Below, piece after piece: positions 46,731-57,149 of a stretch of 64,000 nucleotides of DNA. A program made the position numbers and the translations under genes. The stretch lies in contig NW_022985170.1 of assembly GCF_010093535.1 (NCBI RefSeq), positions 538,016 to 602,015 of the forward strand, written 5' to 3'. The DNA comes from Lindgomyces ingoldianus (Eukaryota > Ascomycota > Dothideomycetes > Pleosporales > Lindgomycetaceae). Each line of letters begins with the position of its first letter. The first letter of the stretch is position 1. Below the pieces are notes generated by a model, which made no database searches, was not told the origin of the DNA, and worked only from the letters and a program-made list of their open reading frames with translations.

Positions 46731-48560
46731 GTGAAGGAAGAGAAGGAGGGATGGAAAAGGAGGGGTAGTGGTGTCATAGACTTCAGGCTTGTTTAAGAAG
46801 GGTCTTTGAGAGGGGTTGAGATTGTATGTATATATGCGTTCTTTGTAGACCTTGATCGCCTATGTCTCTATTAGTCTTTCATACACCTTCTGCGAACTCG
46901 TATTCCCGTGTACACATATTCTTCGCTTTAGTACTATACTTTCCTACATAGCTAAAGCTTCCCGCTCAATCGTTAAGAGCTACTTATCTCTCTCTGCTAG
47001 ACCTGAACGCTCTGATTGTGTGGGGTGAGAAAATGAGGATTGAGAATACTATGTATATGTGTGCCTTCGTTGCTTACTTCAATCTATGAGCTGTCTGCTC
47101 TCGGAGTGTTCTACTAAATTTATGTTTTTTATTGCTTTGCTGAATTGCACGGCCGTGAAGGGGATGTTACTGCGATTTTGGATATGTTATCTCTCTGCAC
47201 ACCTCTCGTCGATTTTAATCCTGCTTCTTTCGCTGCGGCGAACGAAAAAGTCGTGTGCGCGGATTGGAGATTCAATTGACGGATCAGGTATTTTCAGCGC
47301 CGGAGCTGCAGTATAACATCGGAGTTCTGTTTCGTGTCTGGCCGTGAATGAGGTGTGGTGTATTTTTATTTTGATTGGTCAGCATACTGACTTTATAAAA
47401 TTTGCTCGTTCTCCATAAATCGTGCCGTCCGATGCGTAAATGGTCGCACATGGTTGTCTTAGTACCGACGGGAACAGGGCCTGTGTAGTCTTCTGAAGTC
47501 CTCTGTAATCTCCAGGGAATCATCGTCACTTTCGTCCTAGTCTTGCTCCACCATTGAGTCATGATATCCATGATCATAAAAGGAGGACGCTCCACCGTGC
47601 CTATATTGCCCACGTGGAGGAGGCTCACCCGAGGAGAATGCAGGGAACAATTTTTAAGACCTTTCAATATTCCTTCGCTCTTTTTCCTTATTTTCACGCC
47701 GGTCCCACGATGCAAGGCTCTGTTCATGTTCCTGCTCCCATGAGATCAGCCATTGGGTAAGGTGGTGAATGCCAGTTTCACCACTCATTTCGTCTTGATA
47801 AGCTCCCACGTTTTCTGGGGTTAAAGGTTGATTATGGCCAATGATGAATTCGTACTGCAGATAGCGAATCAGCCTTGCGCTTTCTGACAAGGGTGTGGCA
47901 CGACGAGATCTTCTGATTCGAAGACTACGAAGTCAAGCACCGAAAAGTGATGAAAATGTAGGCCAGTATTATGAATAAGTGCTGAGGGCGTGGATGATAA
48001 CCTTGTTTCTTTATTCTTTGACACCATGTGACTTGGCCAATCGTTGCGTTAGACATGAGTAATCATAGCCAATGAACACCTCCTTGGAGATTCTCCCAAG
48101 AACTCCAATATCTCGATGGATGAAAGGGCCATTGCCTAGTAGTTTTCCCATTTGTGAGTAAGGCGGATAGGGATTTGACTGTGGAAGGCTGAAATAAAGA
48201 ATTTGGGATGTAGACTGGCGACAACAATATAGGCGGTATCACGAAAGTAGGGAAGCAGGGAAAATACCACTAAAGGCTCATTTGTATGAAAGATGAGCAA
48301 TTGAAATAGTAGAATGATGATCATCTAAGACATGGTGAGGAAGTTAGACCTCCTGTACGGACTTCGGCAGATCGTTCTTCCGGCCTCAGCCTGTCAAAAG
48401 TTTCTCAAGCGCATTAGCTTGGTATCGGTATCAACATCCACCCAGTCTCCTAGATCAATTATCTCCCCGCTCATCCCAGGTCCGTAAACGTAAAGACGAG
48501 CGCTTCTACGCCTGTCTTCGAACCTTGGGTTCAGCTCCACGAATCCACCAACCGACTACC
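46731..48560. other. Intergenic with unresolved minus-strand ORFs
   Basis: On the minus strand, 47890-47654 and 47727-47284 give two ORFs (about 78 and 147 codons). The first starts MSESARLIRYLQYEFIIGHN; the second holds PWRLQRTSEDYTGPVPVGTK. Another frame over 47560-47390 is equally protein-like, so I cannot choose. This may be a small hypothetical gene with an intron or a relic. The rest shows nothing; the last ~200 bp are the TOM6 promoter. Confidence 0.35.
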
Positions 48561-48873
48561 ATGGCACCCAAAGCCGTCAAACCTCGTTCCTCACCGGCCG
48601 AACCCAGCTACGCCCGCAGCGTTGTACAAGGCCTGGCAAGTTCAGAGAACCGATCTGTCGTGACTGCCATTGGAATGTTTGCTGTAAGCGCTTTTCCCAA
48701 CTCTGCATCCTCTGCCAATCCAGAATTCATTCGCCCAGATGTTGGAAGCGTTGAGTTATGGAAACCATTGAAGGGGAAATGGCATAAATGTGGACTGTGC
48801 TAATGTTACATTGATTTAGGTTGGCGTCGCATTTCTACATAGCAGCTGGAGCGAGATTCTACTTCCTGCGTAA
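48561..48873 (+). CDS. TOM6: Mitochondrial outer-membrane translocase subunit Tom6
   Basis: Two exons, 48561-48683 and 48820-48873, encode only 58 residues, so simple ORF searches miss it. The start is ATG in a CCATGG context; an ATG 36 nt upstream is in frame but less likely. The N-terminal 30 residues are basic and polar (MAPKAVKPRSSPAEPSYARS). The conserved segment NRSVVTAIGMFA is followed across the intron by VGVAFLHSSWSEILLPA, which forms the single C-terminal transmembrane helix and the short intermembrane-space tail typical of Tom6. Tom6 stabilises the TOM core complex with Tom40, Tom22, Tom5 and Tom7. The assignment rests on size, exon junction after MFA and the tail pattern (compare yeast AGVAF..MLAP). 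Confidence 0.85.
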
Positions 48874-50242
48874 TCGAAACAGAGAAACATGTGCGAAAGT
48901 GGCGTACTACACTATGGGAGAAGATTACCGTTGTCTTTCATGTGGCGAAGGAAGGACACGGCGCCCGTATTGGAATATAGCTGCTTGTACGAGATGGGTG
49001 GGAACAAGTCATGCGTATATACACGGTGAAAGAGGCATGAGATTCGGCGTTCCGGAAGGCGGCTCCAGGACTGCACGGGATTCGGGGCTATTGCCACAGG
49101 ACTGTAAAAATAAGTGTATATCAGCTACTCCAACTTTCCAAACTCAAATTTTAAAAGCGAAGCCAGGCCTTCAAAGGCTTATAGTGGGGCGCTGTCAACC
49201 CATCACGAGTTCCGCCTTCCTCTATCTATCAAGGCACACCCAGTTCGCATGAAACACTTCCATTACCAAGCCCTTCTTACAAAAGCTTATATCCCTCTTC
49301 TGCTATAACCTTCCCGGGCCAAGTCCGAAACCGGGTGTCAACCGGGTGTTCTGACCAACTCACGACTTCCTGAAACCAGACAATCCTGGAGCCCTCTAAG
49401 CCCCCCGTACTCAGCCTCCTGTACCTGTTTCCAAGATACACGTCACGCCAGCCATCGCCACTTTCTCAGACACGCAGAAACAACAAAACATCAGAAGTCC
49501 GTCGCATTTCGCCGAGCTCTACTCCGAAACATGGCTATCTACCGACATGCTCTTCGAGAATCCGACAATTTCTTTGCATTGCCTGGTAGGCTTGAATTGC
49601 CGTTAGAACATGCTGATGAATATCCCAGAGGCTCCAGAAATAGGATGAGTCTTGTGAGGAGATTGAGCTCGGGTTATTGTGAGAGAATTTTGTTGGCATT
49701 CGGAGAAAGCTCGGGATGGGAGTATCAAGCTGTAAAAGGAAAGAGATAGGAGAGAAGTGCTTGAATTCTAAAAATCCAGGATATATTCCATACCACATAC
49801 CACATAATTACTACCAGAGCGTCCGTTACTACATCCAAGGGTAATACAAGATCTCTATGCAACCGCCTGCTCCCAGTCTACCGCGGACGTACTCAACAGT
49901 CCGGCTGTGTGGAAAAGAAAGAACGCCAGAGTGTACGTGATATGCAAGATCTGGAATAAAAAATGCTCGCTCAAGTATCAGGTGGACATTACAGGAAATT
50001 TCTTCAGCGTGGCAACCACAGGACGAGACTTAAACTATAAATATACTTCAAATAAGGATACTTCTGCAGCCAAAATGGTACGAGAACATCCGAAGCAAGA
50101 TGAGAAGTAGAAAAGGGGGGGGAAGAAGAATATGGCGCTCGTGAGAGGTTCGTGCTGTGTTGGGTATCTCTAGTCTATACTTCCTTTATCCACACCTAAA
50201 TTAAGCAATACAGATTAGCCCGAGTTCCATTCTCAATATTAC
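48874..50242. other. Intergenic, no supported gene
   Basis: Begins with TOM6 3' UTR. Short ORFs at 48821-49308, 49531-49749 and 49907-50110 have no recognised motif and overlap in frames. 50110-50242 is the 3' UTR of noxR. Confidence 0.4.
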
Positions 50243-52020
50243 TCAATGCTCCGTGACAGCAATAGTAGGGGTAAGAGGAGGTAGGATAGAGGGGTTAGGG
50301 AGTAGGTTAAGCCATACCTCCATTTTCGCCATATCCGCATTCTCCTTTCGGGCCATGCTCTTGGCCGTCTGGATAGCCATGTCTAGATCATCTTGATCCG
50401 CCATGGTAATCATATCACCATCATCGCTGATCTCGACCTTAAAGTTTTGGCGAATGCCGAACTTTTCGCGGATCTGAGTGACGAAGTCGCGCATCGTTTT
50501 GTTGGGTTCGATGAAAACGTAACGAGTATCTCCAGCGTGCACCTTGACCCGGATCTTCTGCATATTATCGCGGTCACTGCGTCGAGAGGTATTAGAACGC
50601 GCAGGAGATCGTCTTCGAGTCTTGGAGCGTGAGACCATCTCAAATTCAGCGTCATCGTCTTCAAGATCGTAATCATCTTCTTCCTCTTCATCAATGTACA
50701 TGGGTCTTGAACTCTTTCCTTGACGGGATCGAGCGTAAGAGGGTCGATTAGAGCGAGATTGGTACATGTCGTAAACCTCATCGTAGTCGTCCATTTCTTC
50801 GTCGGATCCCATGCGTCGGCGTGGCATATCTCGTTCGCGACGGCTTCGGGTGGAGACTGATTCTTGGCGAGAAGGCCGGGGGCGTTCTGAAGCGGATCGC
50901 ACAGTACCCATGCGAGGGCGATCGTTCTGGTCAAATGCGGCGCGACCCAAATTGAGTGGTTGAGGTTTGGGACCGCCTCCGCGAACGGACTGAGCACGTG
51001 ACATCGTGTTCTTTCCTTCCGCCGATTTCCTATTATCGGTCTCTGGAGGTGGAGTGGGAGGAAACATGTTCCGAGTCATGGGCGGCTCAGATTGCTGGCG
51101 GACTCTGCTCTGGAGTTCAGGCTTGACCAGGTTCGTCGCGGCATAGGAAAGTTTATCTTCTGGACGATCGTCCTTGGCTGAAGTACCTATCTTCTTGATT
51201 TCTGCGCCGGCGAAACCAGTGAACGCATTAGCTCTATCCGAAGCAGCGACCAAGCGTGCCTTTCCAAGATAATCCTTCGTCTTCAAATTCTTCACCTTTG
51301 CTTCGTTGGGGCGATAGACAATGCCAACAGGGATCGAGAATACAGTGTAACCCTGGGTAAATGTCAGTACGGGAGGGTGTGCCGAGTTTAGTGGAGTACA
51401 CACCTCTGCTTCCTCGCGGATGGCCTCATCGATAACATCGTGATCTGGGACTACTTTCTCCTTTGCGGCGAAGGACAAGTCCTGCATACCAGCGTCCTTC
51501 TGCTGTAGGTAGATGTAGCAAAGACCGCGATTGAAGAGCACTTCGCAGGAATATAATTTAAACTTTAGACCCAGTTGTTCATAGTCAATATTGTTGTTAC
51601 CGCGGAGATAGAGAAGGGTATCATTAAAGTTCGCAAGCGCTTCCTCGAAGTCACCCATGAGGAAGTTGGATACACCTTGCTGGAAGTAGGCGACGGCGAG
51701 GTACTGGTCCAGACGCACAGCGCGCTGGTAGCAGTCGACCTGAGGAGCGATCAGCGATGCTCCGATTGAGATTCCAAGTCGTGCTTACCGCTTTCTCATG
51801 TTCACCGAGAGTTGCATGGATGACACCACAATTGAAGAGAATTTTCGAAGTGTCAGAAATGCCATCAAAAGATTTCAAGGCCTCGTCGAATTCGTTCGAA
51901 TCGTAGTGGGCTAGGGCTGCCACCCAGGTTTCGATTTCCTGTTCTGCATTTAGCAATCGCTCACCGATCGAGCGAGGAAGGTACAGATCGATTGCACCTG
52001 CATACCTGTTTTAGGGACAT
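50243..52020 (-). CDS. noxR: NADPH oxidase regulator NoxR (p67phox-like)
   Basis: Four exons: 52020-52006 (encoding only MSLKQ), 51938-51789, 51739-51404 and 51352-50243. Frames close to 536 aa. Residues 6-165 are TPR repeats (WVAALAHYDSNEFDEALKSF, ILFNCGVIHATLGEHEKA, YLAVAYFQQGVSNFLMGDFE). The activation region follows (GYTVFSIPVGIVYRPNEAKV). A long Arg/Ser/Asp-rich linker leads to a C-terminal PB1 domain at ~435-520 (IRVKVHAGDTRYVFIEPNKT, SDDGDMITMADQDDLDMAI). No SH3 domain is seen. NoxR, with Rac GTPase, activates NoxA/NoxB at membranes, controlling hyphal fusion, differentiation and, in pathogens and symbionts, host interaction. The 15-nt first exon is required to reach the family's usual MSLKQEIETW start. 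Confidence 0.94.
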
Positions 52021-53048
52021 GACGAAGGTTCTCTAGGAAGGGGCTACCCGGCAGTATGGTGTCGTCAAGCCTCGGAATGTTGCCCGTCTCCTACAGCTCC
52101 AATGCCAGTGGAGAGGCAAGTCTTTATGTCTGATGAGCAATCAGATAACACAAATAATTTCCTCCACCCCTCGTCTCTGGATTAGATTAGACAGAAGCCA
52201 CCGGGGCTCCTGATAGTTGCGCGGCGAGGGTAGCCCAGGAAGTGCGTGCGTGTGCCGTCGCTTGTTGAGGGAGAATTGGCGAGCGTTGATATATACTAGC
52301 GACGTGAGGGTGTTGGTAGGCAGAAATGAGAGACAGTAAGGAGTGCGGCACTTAAGGACAGTTGCAAGATTTGGTGTGAGGGAGAGGAGGCATCGAGGAC
52401 AGCGCACAGCAGAAGCGGAGGGATTTGGCAGGCGGTTGGAGGCTGGCAGTGGTGGGGAGACCAAATCTGATTCTCAGCGCGTTGCAGGACGGGGCTTGGC
52501 AGAACGCGCGCTTCGATGCGTGATTGGCCCATGCAACGTGCTTCTGGACATCCACGGCGCCAACTATTCCCTCTCGCAACCGCCGAGGCCCTCGAGACAC
52601 TGTGATCCAACCCCATTCCAGCCATGACACCACTGCCATTCGATACTTCTTCATAAATAGCCATATCGAATGCTTTTCCACCAACTCTCAGGCCTCCTAA
52701 ACTTACGGACAAATTCATCCGCAGAAGCGACTCAACCACCCCCCCCCCCCCCCCCCCCCCCCTCAGGTAATGTCGGCGTTTGAGGTCTGTTACATGGCAA
52801 TCTCTGTGCTGAGACAGCCACGTGATGGTCGCTGTTGGCTCCAGTCACCACAGCCGCATCTCCCCGAAGGCATGAAAACGCATAATGGAAGACACTGCCA
52901 TCAGTTCTGCTGCAGCCCGACTCATGCAACAGCCGTTTCGGCCTGAATTGAAATTGCTCGCCTGCCGGTCTGATAAGGCGATTAGGCACGCCGAGAAGAA
53001 CTTCATTCTTGCTTGTTGCAAGCCTCATGTTGGCTGTGTTTCCATCTT
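52021..53048. other. noxR upstream region, convergent-side intergenic
   Basis: Contains the noxR promoter and CCS1 3' UTR. Short ORFs on both strands have no motif. Contains the poly-C tract at 52739-52762. Confidence 0.4.
52739..52762. repeat. Poly-C homopolymer, 24 nt
   Basis: Uninterrupted run of 24 C. Length is likely variable or misassembled. It lies in intergenic DNA between noxR and CCS1. Confidence 0.9.
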
Positions 53049-53924
53049 TCACAGCATACCCCTATCAACTTGCTCCTTTCTCTCCTGCCATATGGTTTGA
53101 CCAGAGCACGAGCAAACTGTTTTTTCGTTATCCCAAACACCAGCGCTCCTCGCAATGACCCCCACAATGGTGTCTGCATCATTCTTATCAAATTTCCCAT
53201 CCTGATGTCTCGCTACCACAATGCTTCGGCCGATCATCTCCCAGATCTGAATCGGCTTGTCCAAGAAGACGGTACCGATGCCGCTCTTCCCAACTTCGAC
53301 CGTCCCAAATACGGCTCGACATGGGGTACCATCTTGCATAGCCTTGTCAGCCTCCCATATACCGCCCGTAGACTCTGGACCTTCTGAAATGTCCCCGGTT
53401 TCTCGAACAGTAGCGTGGTAAGTTCCAGGAGATAGTCCCCTGAGAGTGAGGTCCACAATGGTTAGATTGGCGGCAACTTGGACCATGCGCACCAGTCCCC
53501 GCACCTTGTTCTCCACGTGAGGGGCATGCGACTCTAAGATGCATACGGCGGCGCCTGCGAATCATCTCATCAATATCATACGACGACCGCTGAGCTTGAT
53601 AATCTTATTGCGACTCCTGAAAAGACTACTAGACAATGCTCACTTACTATCTGATTTTCCACTGCCACGTAGAATGGCATCCCGACCCGTTTCTTGAATT
53701 GCAGCTACTATCGCCGAGGGTGCTGCTGTGCCTTCAATGGACACAATTTGGTCCTGAAGCGACGCAATAACCTTGTTTATTCCTGCTCTCAAGTTAGAAT
53801 CTGATAACGCTGACCTCACCAATTTCGTACCGCTGAGCTTGTAGAGAGCGACTGAGACATCTTGGATGCACGCATCGCAAGTCAGCGGCACCGCGAAGGT
53901 AGTCTCGAACGAAGGTATTGTCAT
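53049..53924 (-). CDS. CCS1: Copper chaperone for superoxide dismutase
   Basis: Exons 53924-53831, 53782-53648 and 53554-53049 close to 244 aa, usual for fungal Ccs1. Domain 1 (to ~75) is an Atx1-like metal-binding fold with TCDAC at residues 15-19; the residue before it is Leu instead of the common Met. Domain 2 (~80-205) is SOD-like (LTIVDLTLRGLSPGTYHATV, GDISEGPESTGGIW, GRSIVVARHQDGK) without the full set of Cu ligands. Domain 3 has the CxC motif CSC near residue 224, which makes the disulfide transfer to Sod1. It inserts copper into and oxidises Cu/Zn-SOD in cytosol and mitochondrial intermembrane space. Divergent from the uL13m gene with only 327 bp between starts. Confidence 0.93.
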
Positions 53925-54251
53925 TGTAGTAGCGTGAGATAGATTTTAATACAAAGAGTTGGTGTCAGATTATTGAAGTCCTCTAACTCCTTTAATGTCA
54001 CTTACCTCGCTTTGAAATCACCGAAGCTCCGGGTCGTGATGACGGACCGAGGCGTCCACGTGACGTCTTGGCAGTGGTCTCGTGGAAATTATTCCACCGA
54101 GCATCTCAATGTCGCCCCCCGCCGACGTAAGCATCGAACCAGTATCGGAGACTATCTCGTTCCTTCTGCTCCAGCCTGAGAGGATTGAGGCGGTGAATAC
54201 TGCCAGATTGAAGTCAACCCCGAGTCTGTTAGGCCGTTGGCCTCAATCAAC
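53925..54251. promoter_or_regulatory. Compact bidirectional promoter CCS1 / uL13m
   Basis: 327 bp between divergent start codons. Contains CACGTGACG-like E-box/ATF-type sequence near 54057. Must hold both promoters and leaders. Confidence 0.5.
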
Positions 54252-54840
54252 ATGTCTCAAACAATCGGCCAGGTGCATTTCTCCTGCCCAACTTAATTCA
54301 CATTTTAGAGGCATTGAACAAGTAGCTCACGCACCACAGACCCGCCTCGCATATGCTCGCTCATGGCACCTTATCGACATCGGCTCCGACCCGCGCTCCC
54401 TCGGCCGCGTCGCATCCTCGATCGCACTCATCCTCATGGGTAAACATAAACCCATCTTTGATCCCTCGACCGACTGCGGAGACTATGTCGTAGCCATTGA
54501 CTGTGCAAATCTCCACACAACTGGCAAAAAGCGCTTTCAGAAACTATACCGCACACACACGACACGACCCGGTAGTCTAAAAGAAATTAGCATGGATCGG
54601 CTGATGGCAAAATGGGGTGGAGGCGAGGTGCTGAGAAAGGCTGTAAGTGGGATGTTGCCGAAGAATAAGTTGCGGAAGGAGAGGTTGGCGCGGTTGAAGA
54701 CTTTTGAGGGGAGGGCGCATCCGCATAAGGATAATATTTTGAAGGTGGGGTTGGGTGGAGGTGCGAGTATAATAGACAACCCGATAGTTAAGAAGAGGCT
54801 GAGGGAGGTAAAGGAGGTACAAGAGGTATCTCCTTCATGA
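54252..54840 (+). CDS. MRPL23: Mitochondrial ribosomal protein uL13m (yeast MRPL23)
   Basis: Exon 1 (54252-54272) encodes only MSQTIGQ, and exon 2 is 54340-54840; 173 aa. The core begins TRLAYARSWHLIDIGSDPRS and includes LGRVASSIALILMGKHKPIF, CGDYVVAIDCANLHTTGKKR, the family motif WGGGEVLRKAVSGMLPKNKL and LARLKTFEGRAHPH. It is a large-subunit protein of the mitochondrial ribosome. No classical cleavable presequence is visible, as in yeast Mrpl23. Without the 7-codon first exon, an upstream false start at 54082 appears, but that frame lacks family sequence before residue ~95. Confidence 0.94.
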
Positions 54841-55241
54841 TATATTTGATGTTGAGCAAGGAAGTGGAGAGACCCTGTCAAGATATGTATTCATAGATGG
54901 CATGCGGAGTGGCTGACATGCTCGCATTCGAGTTAATGTAGCATATGTGAAACGTGCATTTCACACCATTCCCAAGCAAGGTCACTTGAGAAGCATGCAG
55001 GTTTAATGGGTTCTTTATGACAAACTTTGTTCGGCAGGCAAGGTCTATAAAATGAAGAACCTATACGATTGTGGGGGAGGCCCTCAGATAGCGAGGGTAA
55101 ATGCTAGTTTTGCTACATAAGTTGTTGTATATAAGGTTATCTACAAGAAACACGAAACCAACAACAACTCGCTCTATGGTACAGATTCGTTGAAGTCGTT
55201 ACGGGTATAGCACAATATTTAAGGATGGAACTGCAAAGCCA
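54841..55241. other. Convergent 3' intergenic region
   Basis: 401 bp between the ends of the uL13m and urate oxidase genes. Holds both 3' UTRs. Nothing else seen. Confidence 0.5.
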
Positions 55242-56250
55242 CTATAGCCTCGCCTTTGGTTCCTTGCGGGTGACTGTGCATTGAATGAGACCATTGGGAT
55301 TGGATTGCGGAGCATACACAGTGGCGTCCTTGCCAGTGTTCTTGAGGCCCTTGTGCCAGCTCAGATCTACAAATAGGGTTAATGTTTGTCATCCAAGATA
55401 GCCGATGTGACTTACCAATTTCGAAGTAATGCTTGTTGGGAAGTGAGTAATCAACAGCCTCGACCAATGGAATGGCAGCGAGAATTTGATCACACATCTT
55501 GTACATGGTGTTCTGTACACTGGCACTGGCATCCGTAGCAAAGGTCTTGAGCGTGATTTCCCTGGAAGATTGCCATGCCTGGTCGAACTTGGGAACGACA
55601 GACTTGACTTCCGCAAGATTCTTGAAGAGCTTCCATTTCCAGCCAGCTTCGACTTCTGTGCTGAGAATGCGATCCCATGTCTCGCCTAATTGGGTGTATT
55701 CATCACGGTGAAAGCCGTAAAAGGCCGATCCAGTGCTCTTCAGCACTAAGAGCTTTTCGATCTTCGAACGAATGGAAATTCCCTCACCCTCGCGTGTCAC
55801 CGATTCAACAACACGGACCTCCTCGCCATCTCGGAGGAACGAATGTGGGTGTGGCTTTCCGTCCACTTCCATGCGAGTCCATCGGTGCTGGATAATCTTG
55901 ACGTGTGCGGCGTGGATGTGGGAGTACGTCTCAATGAAATGGGTGCCAACAATCGCGGCAAAGAGCTCGGGAGGGGTAATGGGGTTCTGTTTGGCGAGGA
56001 TGTAGCAGGTCTGCTTCTGTGTGTCGGTGGCAACGACGACCGAGTTATCTGCTTGGGTGTAGCTGCTATTAGGTTAGTGTTGACTCTTGAGGCCAGTTGA
56101 GGAAAGGACTCACGAGGTGTCGATGTCACCCTCAAGGAGAATGCAGACAGTCATCTCGACGACCGACTGAGTGCCAGTCTTCTCGTCTATCTCGCGCTTA
56201 TACAGGCGGATGTTGTCCTTGCCATAGCGGGCATAGCTAAGTTGAGACAT
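55242..56250 (-). CDS. uaZ: Urate oxidase (uricase), peroxisomal
   Basis: Exons 56250-56114, 56062-55416 and 55366-55242 close to 302 aa, the usual length. Motifs: YGKDNIRLYK at the N-terminus (Lys11), YTQADNSVVVATDTQKQ (Thr58) and LSWHKGLKNTGKDA (His266), matching the Lys-Thr-His catalytic set of cofactor-free uricases. LVLKSTGSAFYGFHRDEYTQ and LPNKHYFEIDL are also typical. The C-terminus ARL is a permitted peroxisomal targeting signal type 1. The enzyme oxidises urate to 5-hydroxyisourate in purine catabolism; in Aspergillus its gene responds to uric acid and nitrogen supply. Last intron must be removed or the reading frame runs out with a false end at 55219. Confidence 0.96.
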
Positions 56251-57149
56251 TTTGAAAGGGTATTGGGATTCAGAAGGCGATCAAAGATTTGGGGAAGTGA
56301 GTTAATTGCTGTTCAGTAGGTGGGGTTGGGGGGGTTGCTGAACGATCAGGGACTAGAAGTGAATTGATAGTGAAGCTGGTGATGAAAGATAAGTAAGGGC
56401 GACTTTGACAGTTGATATATAGTTCAAAGCGGGATCTTATCGGATCAACATCAAACGGAGGCGGCCGAGAAGCAGTAATTTTGCTTTTCTCGATTGGGTC
56501 GCCAACGAGACCTTGAGGAGGTAACGGGTTGCTGGGAGAATGCATTGAACGTTGAGGGAGCTGGCCATCGGCGCCCTCCGAACTTGAAGCTACTAGGTTT
56601 GCTGGCGCTGACAGTCTGTAATTGGCGGGAAATGATAGGCACGTGACCCTGGATGGAGCTCTCCCCTCTGCGGGGTCCAGCGACGACAACATTGAGATAT
56701 AAAGTGCGGGTATTCGGGGCAAACTCCCCTCGATATCAGGCGAGGCTGGAACTGCTGAAACTCGCTGTGTCAGCTGCAGATGCCGGATGCAGGCGAGGCC
56801 ATTGATGGATGGTCGTTCAACCTGCAGTGCTGAGCACGGACCCAATCCGAGTCGAGCGGCGCACTGAGCACAGCGGACCTCCACTTGCATGCTGACCATC
56901 AACATCGACATTCACTCACTGCCAGTATTCATTCCGCACGCTCACTACCGCTGCTGCGCGCCACCGCTGGTCGCCACCGCTGGTCGCTGCGCCCACCCTC
57001 CTTCGATCATCACTGCAACTCCTCCCAGCCACTGCACGTCGACAGACGTCTAGCATTCATCACTCCAGGCCCATGAGGAAAGAGGAGGCCGGCCACGGAG
57101 TGATACCGAAATGCGATGCGGTTGGCGGGCGTATGGTTAAGGCACTCTC
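56251..57149. promoter_or_regulatory. Divergent region uricase / RICTOR
   Basis: About 900 bp between divergent starts. A GATA-rich patch near 56380-56450 (TGATGAAAGATAAG, CTTATCGGATC) could be sites for AreA-type GATA factors acting on the uricase gene. A 213-codon minus-strand ORF (56911-56270) has no family motif and is likely chance. Confidence 0.45.

Noticed and set aside
56270..56911. 213-codon minus-strand ORF upstream of urate oxidase
   Set aside because: Low-complexity Ser/Pro/Leu composition, no motif, covers the promoter of two divergent genes.
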